From positions 98,488 through 162,487 of the forward strand of contig JAISAU010000010.1 in NCBI GenBank assembly GCA_031266555.1: a stretch of 64,000 nt of DNA, read 5' to 3'. Positions 1-8,736 of this stretch are shown in pieces. A program made the position numbers and the translations under genes. The DNA is from Campylobacteraceae bacterium. GTDB lineage: Bacteria; Campylobacterota; Campylobacteria; Campylobacterales; Campylobacteraceae. The notes under the pieces are model-generated. The model made no database searches, was not told where the DNA came from, and saw only the letters and a program-made list of their open reading frames with translations. Positions within the stretch are counted from its first letter, which is position 1. Each line of letters starts with the position of its first letter.

Positions 1-739
1 AAACTATATCGTAAATCTTTTGCCTAAACGGGTCTTTAAATTTTTGCGTATCTTTATACGTAAATGTCGCGTTATCGCCTATCTCTGTAGTGCGAGTTCT
101 ATCCGAGCAGTAGCGGCGGTATTTTACGCCCGCGTCCAAAAGCAGCAAATCGCCGTTTTTGAGCGTTTTATTTTTATCTGGCAACGCGTGAGGTTTGGCG
201 GCGTTTTCATTTATAGCGCATATAGGCTTAAAACTCAGTTCGTTTTGACCGCCAAATTTCATAGAACTCTCAGCCTTATAATGTAACCCCTTTTCATTTT
301 CGCCAACTCCGCAAGTTTTTAAAATTTGTTCGAAACGATCAAATCCATCTCGCCCAATCATCGCGGCAGTTTCTAGCAGATCTATCTCTTTTGGCGTTTT
401 TATTATGCGTTTTTTTTGAGAAAAGTTTTTTTGCGGCTTGAAAACTATGTTTAGATTTTTTGATAACGCGTCAAATTTCACCACGCTAAATTCCAAAGGA
501 TCAAAAACGATACGTTTTAAGCGAGCTTTTTTTATAATATCGCGAGCTTTTTTTATTAAATCTCTTTTAGCGTCCACAACTTCGGCGTTTGTTATATTCT
601 CTTTCGCTTCGGCGACATATCTGCCGTCCGTTAAAAAATAGGCTTCATCTGCGCCGAAGCGTAAAAACAGAGCGTTATCGCAAGAAAATCCGCATTCGTA
701 ATAGAGCGCGTTTTCATTTTGAACGATATAGGGTTTCAA
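1..739 (-). CDS. M24-family metallopeptidase, Xaa-Pro aminopeptidase-like (C-terminus outside window)
   Basis: The first ~246 residues of an aminopeptidase P/prolidase-type enzyme, which removes N-terminal residues preceding proline using two metal ions. The N-terminal creatinase-like domain contains YYECGFSCDNALFLR and LTDGRYVAEAKENI. The catalytic pita-bread domain begins near residue 125, and two expected metal aspartates are visible in LLLLDAGVKYRRY and CSDRTRTTEIGD. The remaining His and Glu ligands lie beyond the left edge. The start is TTG at 739, directly after the aroQ stop (TAG at 742-740), so the two genes are coupled; no ATG fits this frame. The frame stays open to base 1. Family assignment is strong, exact substrate is not known. 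Confidence 0.88.
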   Translation of the reverse strand, partial: MKPYIVQNENALYYECGFSCDNALFLRFGADEAYFLTDGRYVAEAKENITNAEVVDAKRDLIKKARDIIKKARLKRIVFDPLEFSVVKFDALSKNLNIVFKPQKNFSQKKRIIKTPKEIDLLETAAMIGRDGFDRFEQILKTCGVGENEKGLHYKAESSMKFGGQNELSFKPICAINENAAKPHALPDKNKTLKNGDLLLLDAGVKYRRYCSDRTRTTEIGDNATFTYKDTQKFKDPFRQKIYDIV

Positions 740-1216
740 CTATTTTTTCTCAGACTCAGTCTTTCTTTTGTTTATAGCTTCTATCTCCGTTAAAATCTGC
801 ATTAACGCCACTAAAGCCAAATGATATCCAAAAGGTCCGAAACCGCTGATTTGACCTGAACATACCGGCGCTATTAAACTTTTTTGACGAAACTCTTCGC
901 GTCTGTATATATTGCTGATATGAACTTCGATAACGGGGATATTAAGAGCGCTTATCGCGTCTCGTATAGCGACTGATGTGTGCGTGTAAGCGGCTGGATT
1001 TATAATAACGCCGTTGGCGTCTCCTAAGCACTCTTGCAAACGGTCGATTATCTCGCCTTCAAAGTTTGATTGAAAAAATTCAATTTCTATATTATTTTGT
1101 TTAGCTACATTTTCCATTTGAGCGTGAATATCCTCAAGCTTCATAGCGCCGTAAATTCCTTGCTCTCTATGTCCTAAAATATTTAGATTCGGTCCTTGAA
1201 TAACGACTATTTTCAT
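740..1216 (-). CDS. aroQ: 3-dehydroquinate dehydratase, type II
   Basis: Type II dehydroquinase of the shikimate pathway, converting 3-dehydroquinate to 3-dehydroshikimate in the cytosol. The N-terminal [14 protein letters not shown], the [15 protein letters not shown] segment and [15 protein letters not shown] are the family signatures; the catalytic Tyr lies in EQGIYGA and the catalytic His in VHISN. The start is taken at ATG 1216, which begins [10 protein letters not shown] as in the family. A further 18 codons are open upstream to 1270 but encode a Lys/Asn-rich stretch foreign to the family. It is followed without a gap by the M24 peptidase gene and is divergent from the deaminase gene at 1314. 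Confidence 0.95.
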   Translation of the reverse strand: MKIVVIQGPNLNILGHREQGIYGAMKLEDIHAQMENVAKQNNIEIEFFQSNFEGEIIDRLQECLGDANGVIINPAAYTHTSVAIRDAISALNIPVIEVHISNIYRREEFRQKSLIAPVCSGQISGFGPFGYHLALVALMQILTEIEAINKRKTESEKK

Positions 1217-1313
1217 TCCGTTTGCCTTTTTTTGATTTTTAAAAACAGACATTGTACCACTATTTTGCATAAGAAAAATTTACGCTACAATTTCTTTTTT
1301 TAAAAGGATACTT

Positions 1314-2546
1314 ATGAGAGTGCTTTTAGGCGATTTCGTGTTTACATGTAACGATGAGTTTAATATTATTAAAAATGGCGGCGTATGTTTTGACAAAAAA
1401 ATTATAGAAGTTGGAGACGGAGCGGCTTTAGCGGCGAAATACAAAAATGCCCAAATTGAAAAACTTCCCAAAAACTCTATTTTAATGCCAGGACTTATCA
1501 ACTCGCATACGCATCTTGAGTTCTCCGCAAATATCGCTACTTTGAAATTGGGCGATTTTATGTTGTGGCTAAAAAGCGTTATAGCTTCGCGCGAAGAGTT
1601 GCAAAATAAATGCAATGAAGAGTTAATAAAAAGCGTTTTATCAGATATGTTAAAAAGCGGCGTTACTACGATAGGAGCGATAAGCAGTTTTGGGCTTGAT
1701 TTTGATTCTTGCGTAAAAACTCCTTTACATGTAGTGTATTTTGTTGAAGCCATAGGTTCAAATCCATCTGCCTTAGACGCGCTTTTCAGCGATTTTAAAA
1801 GCAGATATTACGAGGCGAAAGCGGCTAAAAACAGCTCTTTTACGCCCGCTATTTCTATTCACTCGCCTTATTCCACTCATCCTATTTTGGCGCGCCACGC
1901 GCTAAATATAGCAAAAGATGAAAATGTACCGGTAGCGGCTCATTTTATGGAATCAATATATGAGCGAAAATGGCTTGATAATGAAAGCGGAACGATGGGC
2001 GAATTTATGAAAAGTTTTAATCCTCACGCGAAACCGATGACAACCGCGAAAGAGTTTTTGGAACTTTTTCACGATGTAAAAACGCTTTTTGTGCACGCCG
2101 TTCACGCTAAAGATAACGAACTTGAAATAATAGAAAAACAAAAAAACGCTATCGCTCATTGTCCTCGCTCAAATGCGCTTTTGGGAACGGGAGTTTTGGA
2201 TATAAGTAAAGTGCGAAAAGAGAACATAGCTTTACTTTTGGGAACGGACGGACTTAGTTCAAATATAAATTTAAATTTGTGGGATGAGATGAGAGCAGCA
2301 CTTTTTACGCATCAATCTTTTTTTCTTGAAGATTTGGCCGTATTACTATTAAAAGCGTCTACATGTGAAGGCGCTAAAGCTCTTGATTTAAACAAAGGCA
2401 AATTGGAAAAAGGTTTTGACGCCGACATAATCGTTTTAAATTTAAAAGAGATTCCGACTGATATTTCACAACTTCCTTTACATGTTATATTGCAAACGAG
2501 CGGCGCGCATAGAGTTTTTATAGGCGGTGAGAAATGTATTTTTTAA
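1314..2546 (+). CDS. Amidohydrolase, probable 6-amino-6-deoxyfutalosine deaminase
   Basis: A 410-residue metal-dependent amidohydrolase of the chlorohydrolase/adenosine-deaminase-like group. The PGLINSHTHLEFS motif (metal His pair), SIHSPYSTHP, VPVAAHFMES, LFVHAVHAKD, AIAHCPRSNALLG and LLLGTDGLSSN contain the metal ligands and substrate-binding residues of the family. In Campylobacterota this group supplies aminofutalosine deaminase, which acts between MqnA and futalosine hydrolase in menaquinone synthesis; the presence of mqnC at 21770 supports that reading. RBS AAAAGGA lies just before the ATG, and TACAAT near 1285 could be a -10 box. The precise substrate is inferred from family and pathway context and other deaminations are possible. 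Confidence 0.8.
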   Translation: MRVLLGDFVFTCNDEFNIIKNGGVCFDKKIIEVGDGAALAAKYKNAQIEKLPKNSILMPGLINSHTHLEFSANIATLKLGDFMLWLKSVIASREELQNKCNEELIKSVLSDMLKSGVTTIGAISSFGLDFDSCVKTPLHVVYFVEAIGSNPSALDALFSDFKSRYYEAKAAKNSSFTPAISIHSPYSTHPILARHALNIAKDENVPVAAHFMESIYERKWLDNESGTMGEFMKSFNPHAKPMTTAKEFLELFHDVKTLFVHAVHAKDNELEIIEKQKNAIAHCPRSNALLGTGVLDISKVRKENIALLLGTDGLSSNINLNLWDEMRAALFTHQSFFLEDLAVLLLKASTCEGAKALDLNKGKLEKGFDADIIVLNLKEIPTDISQLPLHVILQTSGAHRVFIGGEKCIF

Positions 2547-2591
2547 ATTAATATATAGTAAAATTACTAAAATTATTTTTTAGGAGTTAAG

Positions 2592-3491
2592 TTGAAAAAT
2601 TTTGCAAAAATCTTGACCGCGTTGCTGTTTGCCGCATTGTTGGGAGCTAATGCTCAGGAGAGCGAAGATGTGCTTTTTGACGCCCTTAACGCCGCGCAAA
2701 CGGGCGATGTAAAACTTGCCGATCAAGCTGTTTTAAAACTGCCCGAGGGTTTTTATTTTGTGCCTAAAGAACCTGCCGCGCGTTTTATGTATTCGCTTGG
2801 CAATACAATAGGGGATGAATTTTTAGGACTTGTTTTAGGCGAAGAGATGGCCGGGTTTATAACGATTGATTTTTTCAAATCCGGCTATATCAAAGATGAT
2901 GATGCCAAAAATTGGGATACGGACGAACTTTTAGAGAATTTGAAAGACGGTACGGAAGCGGCGAATGAGGAGCGCGAACGAAGAGGTTTTAGTCCGATTG
3001 AAGTTTTAGGATGGACTGAGACGCCTTTTTATGAAAGCGGCACACATCGACTTATTTGGTCTGCTTCGTTGCAGGACAAAGGTTCAAACACGCCTTTAAA
3101 CGAACAAGGCGTTAATTATAATACTTATCTTTTGGGGCGCGAAGGATATTTGTCGTTAAATCTTATAACGGGTATGGATAGAGTAAATCAAAATAAACCT
3201 TTCGCAAAAGAGATTTTAGCTTCAACTTATTTTGACGAGGGCAAACGATATGAAGATTTTAACTCAAAAACAGATTATGTCGCTGAGTTTGGTTTGGCGG
3301 CTTTAGTAGGCGGAGTAGCCGCGAAGAAGTTGGGTCTTTTGGCGGCTGCGGGCGTGCTTTTGGTGAAATTTTGGAAAATTTTAGTTATCGCGTTGATTGC
3401 GTTTGGCGTAGGATTTAAGAAGTTTTTCAAAAATAAAAACACTAATAATAGAAACGATAATGATGAGGATCAAGGGATAACTAAACCATAA
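2592..3491 (+). CDS. DUF2167 family membrane protein
   Basis: A 299-residue protein of the DUF2167 family, function unknown. An N-terminal signal segment (KILTALLFAALLGANAQ) is followed by a long extracytoplasmic region with the family features LPEGFYFVP, GWTETPFYES and LLGREGYLSLNL, then a hydrophobic stretch near residues 233-273 (AALVGGVAAKKLGLL to ALIAFGVGF) and a charged, Asn-rich tail. The start is TTG at 2592 preceded by TAGGAG. Its stop overlaps the ATG of the M50 peptidase by one base (TAATG), so the two are translated together and may work on the same membrane substrate; that functional link is inference. Confidence 0.85.
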   Translation: MKNFAKILTALLFAALLGANAQESEDVLFDALNAAQTGDVKLADQAVLKLPEGFYFVPKEPAARFMYSLGNTIGDEFLGLVLGEEMAGFITIDFFKSGYIKDDDAKNWDTDELLENLKDGTEAANEERERRGFSPIEVLGWTETPFYESGTHRLIWSASLQDKGSNTPLNEQGVNYNTYLLGREGYLSLNLITGMDRVNQNKPFAKEILASTYFDEGKRYEDFNSKTDYVAEFGLAALVGGVAAKKLGLLAAAGVLLVKFWKILVIALIAFGVGFKKFFKNKNTNNRNDNDEDQGITKP

Positions 3492-4192
3492 TGAAGTTAT
3501 TGCTTTTACTTTTTGGAGGATTGAAGCTCGGCAAGATTTTTATTACGGGCGGCAGTATGATTGTGTCCGTTTTCGCGTATTCGTTGATTTTTGGCTGGAA
3601 ATACGCGTTAGGTTTTGTACTGTTGATATTTTGTCACGAGATGGGGCATTATCTGGCGGCAAAAAAGCTTGGTTTAAATGTCGGCGCTCCGACATTCATA
3701 CCGTTTGTCGGCGCTTGGATAGCTTTAAAAGAACAGCCGTTAAAAGCTGAGGATGAGGCGTATGTCGGTATAGCCGGACCGTTTGTCGGAACTATCGCGG
3801 CTGTTATATGTTACTTTTGGGCGCTTAAGAGTGAGAGCAATCTGTTTTTAGCCATATCGTACGCCGGATTTTTCATCAACCTTTTTAATTTGATTCCGCT
3901 TCCGCCATTTGACGGCGGTCGCATAACAGCCGCGATATCTCGCAAAATGTGGTTTGTAGGCGTTCCTATACTTATCGGAGTGTTTGTGTGGCGTCCAAGT
4001 CCTATTTTGATACTTATGATTATACTTGCCGCGCCGCATATTTGGAATTCGCTAAGGGGCAAAGGAGAGAGCAAGAGTTATTATGACGTGCCTTTTGCCA
4101 AACGCGTGGAATACGGTTTATTGTATTTTGGCCTGCTCGCGTACTTGTCTGTCATGTCAAATAAAGTATACGATATACTTCATGCGATGTGA
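3491..4192 (+). CDS. M50-family membrane metallopeptidase (site-2-protease-like)
   Basis: A 233-residue polytopic membrane protease. The zinc motif HEMGH is at residues 49-53, inside a hydrophobic segment, and the third-ligand region NLIPLPPFDGGR is near residues 136-147, giving the usual M50 core arrangement. Hydrophobic stretches flank both motifs and another lies at the C-terminus. No PDZ domain is present, which places it with the short FtsEX/SpoIVFB-like M50B members rather than RseP. It is translationally coupled to the DUF2167 gene upstream. Substrate unknown. Confidence 0.88.
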   Translation: MKLLLLLFGGLKLGKIFITGGSMIVSVFAYSLIFGWKYALGFVLLIFCHEMGHYLAAKKLGLNVGAPTFIPFVGAWIALKEQPLKAEDEAYVGIAGPFVGTIAAVICYFWALKSESNLFLAISYAGFFINLFNLIPLPPFDGGRITAAISRKMWFVGVPILIGVFVWRPSPILILMIILAAPHIWNSLRGKGESKSYYDVPFAKRVEYGLLYFGLLAYLSVMSNKVYDILHAM

Positions 4193-4211
4193 GTGCAAAT
4201 GATTTATAATT

Positions 4212-4286
4212 AGCGTTTTTTAAGTTTGTTAATTTTGCGAAAAAACGCTGTATCGTCTTGATAGATTTGATAAAAAGCTATCAAGA
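4212..4286 (+). terminator. Two tandem hairpins downstream of the M50 gene
   Basis: The first hairpin pairs AGCGTTTTTT (4212-4221) with AAAAAACGCT (4240-4249), a 10-bp stem with an 18-nt loop. The second pairs TCTTGATAG (4256-4264) with CTATCAAGA (4278-4286), a 9-bp stem. Neither is followed by a clear U-tract on the plus strand. They probably end or attenuate transcription before ogt; a role as a processing site cannot be excluded. Confidence 0.45.
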
Positions 4287-4347
4287 ATCAACTTTTGAGA
4301 TATGATATAACTGATGAGGTTCGCGTCTGTTTTATGAGGGGGATTTA

Positions 4348-4848
4348 ATGAGCGATATTTATACTTGTTTGATTGACACTCCGCTTGGAAAAATGAGGGC
4401 GGCGGGGAGAGAGGACGCCATTACAGGGCTTTGGTTTGAAGAGCAAAAATACTACCCAAATATAAGCGAGTGGACGGAGGCAAAAGAGCATTATTTGTTT
4501 AAGTCTTTAAGTGTTTGGATAGACGAATACTTTGCAGGAGAGAAAGAGGCTTGCGATTTGCCGCTATTTTTGTCGGGAACGTCTTTTCAAATGGAAGTTT
4601 GGGGGATTTTGAGGCAAATTAAATATGGGCAGAGCATGACTTATGGAAATATAGCCAAAGAGTTGTCGAAAAAATTTGGATTGTCAAAAATGTCGGCTCA
4701 AGCCGTAGGCGGCGCGGTAGGGCACAATCCAATATCGATACTGATTCCTTGCCATAGGGTTTTAGGTTCAAGCGGCACGCTTGTCGGTTACGCGGGCGGG
4801 ATTGACAAAAAGCGATTTTTACTTGAACTTGAAGGCGTGAATCTATAA
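4348..4848 (+). CDS. ogt: Methylated-DNA--protein-cysteine methyltransferase
   Basis: A 166-residue suicide DNA-repair protein that takes the methyl group from O6-methylguanine. The C-terminal active-site motif ILIPCHRVLGSSG contains the acceptor cysteine, followed by LVGYAGGIDKKRFLLELEG. The recognition-helix region QAVGGAVGHNPISI precedes it, and the N-terminal part (DTPLGKMRAAG) matches the Ogt ribonuclease-like domain. RBS is GAGGGGGA before the ATG. Monocistronic by position, with hairpins upstream and a TACATGTA-rich gap downstream. Confidence 0.95.
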   Translation: MSDIYTCLIDTPLGKMRAAGREDAITGLWFEEQKYYPNISEWTEAKEHYLFKSLSVWIDEYFAGEKEACDLPLFLSGTSFQMEVWGILRQIKYGQSMTYGNIAKELSKKFGLSKMSAQAVGGAVGHNPISILIPCHRVLGSSGTLVGYAGGIDKKRFLLELEGVNL

Positions 4849-4865
4849 TCATTAAATTTGTACCC

Positions 4866-4987
4866 TACATGTAAGCGATTTATAATTTATAATCTTTAAT
4901 TTTCAAGTTTTACATGTAAAGCGAAACCAAAATCTTTTCAGCATCTAATAACTTTTACTCTTTTTGATAAAAATCTTTTGACATGTA
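4866..4987. repeat. Intergenic cluster of the TACATGTA palindrome
   Basis: The 299-base gap between ogt and sppA holds exact TACATGTA at 4866-4873 and 4911-4918, and GACATGTA at 4980-4987. The rest of the gap is AT-rich with no gene visible. These are members of the window-wide repeat described in the findings. Confidence 0.8.
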
Positions 4988-5147
4988 GAAAATTACGCGA
5001 ATGAGGATAAATTTTGATTTTTAAATAGCCATCTTATATTTGCTTTATTTATATCGCGTCGGTGTAATTTTAATTTTTTTTGCAAAGTAAGAGTTTTATT
5101 TGCGATATTTTGTTATATTGCGTTTAAAATTTTTAAAGGGACGCGAT

Positions 5148-6026
5148 ATGGGCGAGCAAAATAAAAAAACTGGTATTTTTTCAATTATCAAAGGTATTCT
5201 TGATTTTATACAAAATTATTTTAAGGCGTTAATTATTCTTTTAGTGTTATATATCATATTTATTGCTCCATCACATCAGACGCAAGATAATTCAAACCTT
5301 ATGAGAATAGATCTGAAAGGCGTGATAACAGATTCAGCGGAAGTACTTAAAAATATAAATTTCGCGTACAATAATGATAACATAAAGGGCGTTTTGTTCG
5401 TGGTAGATTCTCCGGGCGGTGCCGTTAGCCCTTCTCTTGAGATATCTATGGCCCTCAAACGATTGAGCGATAAAAAACCTGTCGTGGCGTATGCCGCCGG
5501 CACTATGGCGAGCGGAAGTTATTATGCTTCGGCATATGCTGATTATATCATAGCAAATCCAGGTTCTGTCATAGGCTCAATAGGCGTTATAATGCAAATG
5601 TTTAATATAGAAGAGTTGGCGAAAAAAATTGGTATAAGCGAACAAGTCGTAAGCGCCGGAGATTACAAAGAGGCTGGGACTTTTATGAGAAAATGGACGA
5701 CGGAAGAGAGAGATAGTCTCAAAGAGTTAGTTGACGATATGTATAATCTTTTTATAGATGATATCGCAGAAGCCAGAGGGCTTGACAGAAAAAGGGCGGA
5801 CGAGTTCGCAAACGCCAGAGTTTTTATAGCGAGCAAAGCTCAAAAAGTTGGACTTATTGATGAGGTGGGAAGCATAGTAGACGCGCAAACAACGCTTATT
5901 AAGCTTTCAAATGTCCAGGATCCTGTCTGGAAGGAAGCCGATTTATTAGACAAATTAGTAAAAAAATTAGCCACAGAAACGAAAGAGCAGATAAGTTTGC
6001 TTTTTTACGGATTGAAGGCGTATTAG
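5148..6026 (+). CDS. sppA: Signal peptide peptidase SppA, 36K type
   Basis: A 292-residue membrane-anchored serine protease that degrades cleaved signal peptides. One transmembrane segment spans residues 22-40. The S49 domain follows, with VVDSPGGAV, the nucleophile Ser122 in TMASGSYYAS and the general base Lys174 in GDYKEAG, spaced as in short bacterial SppA with a Ser/Lys dyad. The start is placed at ATG 5148, which has AAAGGG about nine bases upstream; the frame opens earlier at a TTG (5100) but that extension is not needed by the family. Monocistronic, flanked on both sides by TACATGTA-containing gaps. Confidence 0.93.
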   Translation: MGEQNKKTGIFSIIKGILDFIQNYFKALIILLVLYIIFIAPSHQTQDNSNLMRIDLKGVITDSAEVLKNINFAYNNDNIKGVLFVVDSPGGAVSPSLEISMALKRLSDKKPVVAYAAGTMASGSYYASAYADYIIANPGSVIGSIGVIMQMFNIEELAKKIGISEQVVSAGDYKEAGTFMRKWTTEERDSLKELVDDMYNLFIDDIAEARGLDRKRADEFANARVFIASKAQKVGLIDEVGSIVDAQTTLIKLSNVQDPVWKEADLLDKLVKKLATETKEQISLLFYGLKAY

Positions 6027-6044
6027 ATCTACTATTTCGCTTGC

Positions 6045-6135
6045 TACATGTAAGAACAAAATACAATATAAAGTCTTACATGTATGTTTTAAAAAGATTG
6101 AGCGAGAGACAAAAGAGTTATAATCTCTACATGTA
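6045..6135. repeat. Intergenic cluster of the TACATGTA palindrome
   Basis: Three exact copies (6045-6052, 6077-6084, 6128-6135) sit in the 128-base gap between the convergent sppA and DMT transporter genes. Pairing between copies could form hairpins, so a role in bidirectional termination is possible but unproven. Confidence 0.8.
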
Positions 6136-6154
6136 GAAAGATTAAAGTTACTAC

Positions 6155-7021
6155 TTATGAGATGGGTTTTGACTTTTTAAGTTTGACAAATTTCGCATGC
6201 AGCCAAAGGGAAAATATTATCACGGCGGTTCCTATACTAAGACTTACGTAATTTTCCACTTTTCCCCAAAATAGAATATTCACGAAAATGCCTGCCGGAA
6301 TAAGAGCGTTGTTCATTATGGCAAGCGTTCCGGCGTCCACCATTGTAGCCCCCTTGTTCCATAAAAAATATCCTATTCCGGACGCTACTACTCCAAGCCA
6401 GATTAAAATACCCCATTGAAGTTCCGAAGGATTCATTTTTTCAAAATTGCCTAAAGCTAAGACCGCGACCGCCGTTATTATCAAAGCTCCAAAATGAAAA
6501 TAACCGAAAATCTCCTTTTGGTCGGATACTTGGTATTTTTCAATTGTATATTTGTACGCGCTTTGACCTATGGCAAAACAGATATTTGCCGCTTGAACAA
6601 AGATAAATCCTATCAAAAAGTCGCTGTTTACATTTTGATATCTTATGATATACGCTCCTAAAACCGCCACAAATGCGCTCACTAAATACAAAGCGTTGAA
6701 TTGTTTGTGAAGAATATCGTAAATAATTGTTACGTAAAACGGCGTAAATATCGTAAAAAGCAGGATTTCAGGCACTGTCAAGAAGCGATACGAGTGATAT
6801 AAGCAAAGATACATTATGCCTATTTGCACAGAACCTATCAAAAGCAAAGAGATTTGAAGTTTTTTAAAAACGCCTTTAAACTTTGTAAACGGAATAAATA
6901 TAAGCGAAGCTAAAAATACTCTCAAAAATACCAAAAAATAACTGTCTAAACCTACTAAATATTCCCCGATAAGACTAACGGAGAATGCCCAAAGAACTGT
7001 GACGATTATCAGATAAATCAT
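6155..7021 (-). CDS. EamA/DMT-family transporter
   Basis: A 288-residue inner-membrane protein of the drug/metabolite transporter superfamily. It shows about ten hydrophobic segments in two EamA repeats: the first begins at the N-terminus (MIYLIIVTVLWAFSVSLIG) and the second near residue 150 (GFIFVQAANICFAIGQSAYK), with the typical end-of-repeat stretch ATMVDAGTLAIMNNALIPAG. Members export amino acids, nucleotides or other small metabolites; the substrate here cannot be read from sequence. It lies 62 bases downstream of tonB on the same strand and could be co-transcribed with that operon. Confidence 0.87.
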   Translation of the reverse strand: MIYLIIVTVLWAFSVSLIGEYLVGLDSYFLVFLRVFLASLIFIPFTKFKGVFKKLQISLLLIGSVQIGIMYLCLYHSYRFLTVPEILLFTIFTPFYVTIIYDILHKQFNALYLVSAFVAVLGAYIIRYQNVNSDFLIGFIFVQAANICFAIGQSAYKYTIEKYQVSDQKEIFGYFHFGALIITAVAVLALGNFEKMNPSELQWGILIWLGVVASGIGYFLWNKGATMVDAGTLAIMNNALIPAGIFVNILFWGKVENYVSLSIGTAVIIFSLWLHAKFVKLKKSKPIS

Positions 7022-7083
7022 AATTGTATCCGTTTTTTTGAAAATTAAAACAGGTATGATAGCAGATAAAACTTATTTTTATT

Positions 7084-7737
7084 TTACGAGCTTCTGTCAA
7101 GCGCGTACGATATCGGAACCGTAAATATCATATCGCGCGGAAGTTTTGGAAACTCTTTGGCGGCTTTTTTGACAGATTTGATAGTATGAGAATCAAGCAT
7201 CGTGTAGCCAGAACCTTCAACGATTTCAACCAATATAAGATTTCCGTTTATATCAATTCCTAGCTTTATAGTTACCAAACCCTCTATGTTTCTTTCTATC
7301 GCTTTTGAAGGATAGCCTTTATATTTTTCTATCGCGGCTACTATGAGCAATTTATAAGAGTCGTCTTCTACTAACGACGCGGCGCTTGTGATTTGTTGTT
7401 CTTGCTCTTGCACAATCTCTTCTTGCGTATTTTCTTCGCTTACATCTTGAGGCTGTTCTTCGACTATTTCTTGAGGTATCGGTACTTTAGCGATTTCGGG
7501 TTTAGGTTTTGGCTTTGGTTTAGGTTGTGATTTTGGCTGCGGCTTGATTTCGACAACTTCCTCTTTTTTTGGTTCGGGTGCAAACATATTTAAAGAGAGT
7601 CTCAAAGGCTCTTTTGTTACGCTTTTTAAACCCTCTTTTTGCGTATCATAATAAAAAAAAAGCATTACAAGAGTTGCGTGCAATAGACAAGATAGCGTAA
7701 AGCCGGTTAAAAATCCAAATCTATTTTTATTTTTCAT
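7084..7737 (-). CDS. tonB: Energy transducer TonB
   Basis: A 217-residue periplasm-spanning protein that passes proton-motive energy from ExbB-ExbD to outer-membrane receptors. One N-terminal transmembrane helix (LTGFTLSCLLHATLVMLFFYY, with the conserved His) is followed by a Pro/Lys-rich linker (PQPKSQPKPKPKPKPE) and a Glu/Gln-rich stretch. The C-terminal TonB domain covers about residues 130-214 and includes IEKYKGYPSKA, EGLVTIKLGID and EIVEGSGYTMLD. It overlaps exbD by 11 bases and is last of the exbB-exbD-tonB set. Confidence 0.93.
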   Translation of the reverse strand: MKNKNRFGFLTGFTLSCLLHATLVMLFFYYDTQKEGLKSVTKEPLRLSLNMFAPEPKKEEVVEIKPQPKSQPKPKPKPKPEIAKVPIPQEIVEEQPQDVSEENTQEEIVQEQEQQITSAASLVEDDSYKLLIVAAIEKYKGYPSKAIERNIEGLVTIKLGIDINGNLILVEIVEGSGYTMLDSHTIKSVKKAAKEFPKLPRDMIFTVPISYALDRSS

Positions 7738-8113
7738 GCTTTGTTACTATTTGAACATTTTCATGCCCTTTGACTTTGAGCATATCTATTATGTCTATAA
7801 AACGTCCGAAGTTACTCATTTTATCGCCTAAAATTATTATCTCGTCGGAGTTTTTAAGTCTCATTACTGCTTCTTTCAGTTCATCTATCGTTACTTCGGT
7901 GTCTTTTATATAAATTTTATCGTCAGAATCTATCGTTATCTCCAACGCTTCCAATCTATCTTGTTGTTGTATTGCCGATGTCGCGCTTGGCAAATCTACC
8001 TTTATTTTTCCTTGCGCTATAAATGTGGAGATAGTAAGAACTATAGCGAGCAGAACCAGCATAACGTCTATAAAAGGTACTACATTCATTCCCTCCGGTC
8101 GTTTAAGACGCAT
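7727..8113 (-). CDS. exbD: Biopolymer transport protein ExbD
   Basis: A 128-residue ExbD/TolR-family protein, with a short cytoplasmic N-terminus, one transmembrane helix beginning VVPFIDVMLVLLAIVLTIS (the Asp in FIDVML is the expected proton-carrying residue) and a periplasmic domain ending KGHENVQIVTK. It overlaps exbB upstream and tonB downstream by 11 bases each, so the three are translationally coupled. Association with TonB favours ExbD over TolR. Confidence 0.93.
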   Translation of the reverse strand: MRLKRPEGMNVVPFIDVMLVLLAIVLTISTFIAQGKIKVDLPSATSAIQQQDRLEALEITIDSDDKIYIKDTEVTIDELKEAVMRLKNSDEIIILGDKMSNFGRFIDIIDMLKVKGHENVQIVTKHEK

Positions 8114-8531
8114 TTTTTTTAGCCTTAAATCTCGCTATGCCTACATCTACCTTGCGAAGACAAGCCGTATATATCATTAAAGTCGGAATAGCCACAAGAA
8201 GTCCTGCCGCGGTAGCTTTTAACGCGAGCGAAAGACCGACCAAAATGGCGTTAGTGTCAATTCCTCCACCGCTTCCCATATCGTAAAATGTGACCATAAC
8301 GCCGATAACAGTGCCAAGCAGTCCGACATATGGAGCGTTTGAACCTATTATGGACAGAGTCGTAAGGTTTTTTGTCAAGTCGTTTTCAAACTCGTTCACC
8401 TCTTTGTAATCGTCCAAATTATATCTTGTGTAAAATATAAATCTTTCTATGGCATAAGCTACGGACAATACGCTCATTAGTCCCAAGATACCAAAAATCG
8501 CAAAATCCATATACTCTTTTATATACTCCAC
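8103..8531 (-). CDS. exbB: Biopolymer transport protein ExbB
   Basis: A 142-residue MotA/TolQ/ExbB proton-channel protein. It has three hydrophobic segments; the diagnostic region is YVGLLGTVIGVMVTFYDMG with downstream ALKATAAGLLVAIPTLMIY. This is the short ExbB form found in Campylobacterota. The start is GTG at 8531, preceded by AGAGG. First gene of the energy-transduction operon; the putative Fur site at 8581-8600 lies about 50 bases upstream, fitting iron-regulated expression. Confidence 0.92.
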   Translation of the reverse strand: MEYIKEYMDFAIFGILGLMSVLSVAYAIERFIFYTRYNLDDYKEVNEFENDLTKNLTTLSIIGSNAPYVGLLGTVIGVMVTFYDMGSGGGIDTNAILVGLSLALKATAAGLLVAIPTLMIYTACLRKVDVGIARFKAKKNAS

Positions 8532-8580
8532 TTAATACCTCTTTATTTAAAATATTGCGCAATATTAGCAAAAGAAAACT

Positions 8581-8600
8581 TAATAACAGTTATCATTATT
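8581..8600 (-). promoter_or_regulatory. Putative Fur box upstream of exbB-exbD-tonB
   Basis: Read on the minus strand, AATAATGATAACTGTTATTA resembles the inverted-repeat Fur consensus GATAATGATAATCATTATC, with the left half nearly complete. Its place 50-70 bases upstream of a TonB energy operon is where an iron repressor would act. It also lies upstream of the divergent DHH gene. Pattern match only. Confidence 0.55.
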
Positions 8601-8736
8601 GGATTTTTTACGTTTTTAAATATCATTTTATGTTGTTCAAAATAACCGTTTTTTGTATACAATAGTAACCAACGTTAATAAAATTTTAGCTAAAACAAAG
8701 TATAATTTTCACCATTTTTACAAAAGGCATAGTTAT

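Noticed and set aside
1217..1270. Eighteen-codon N-terminal extension of aroQ
   Set aside because: The sequence is unlike AroQ N-termini and the internal ATG at 1216 starts exactly at the family motif.
5100..5147. Upstream TTG start for sppA
   Set aside because: The ATG at 5148 has a better ribosome site and gives the usual length.
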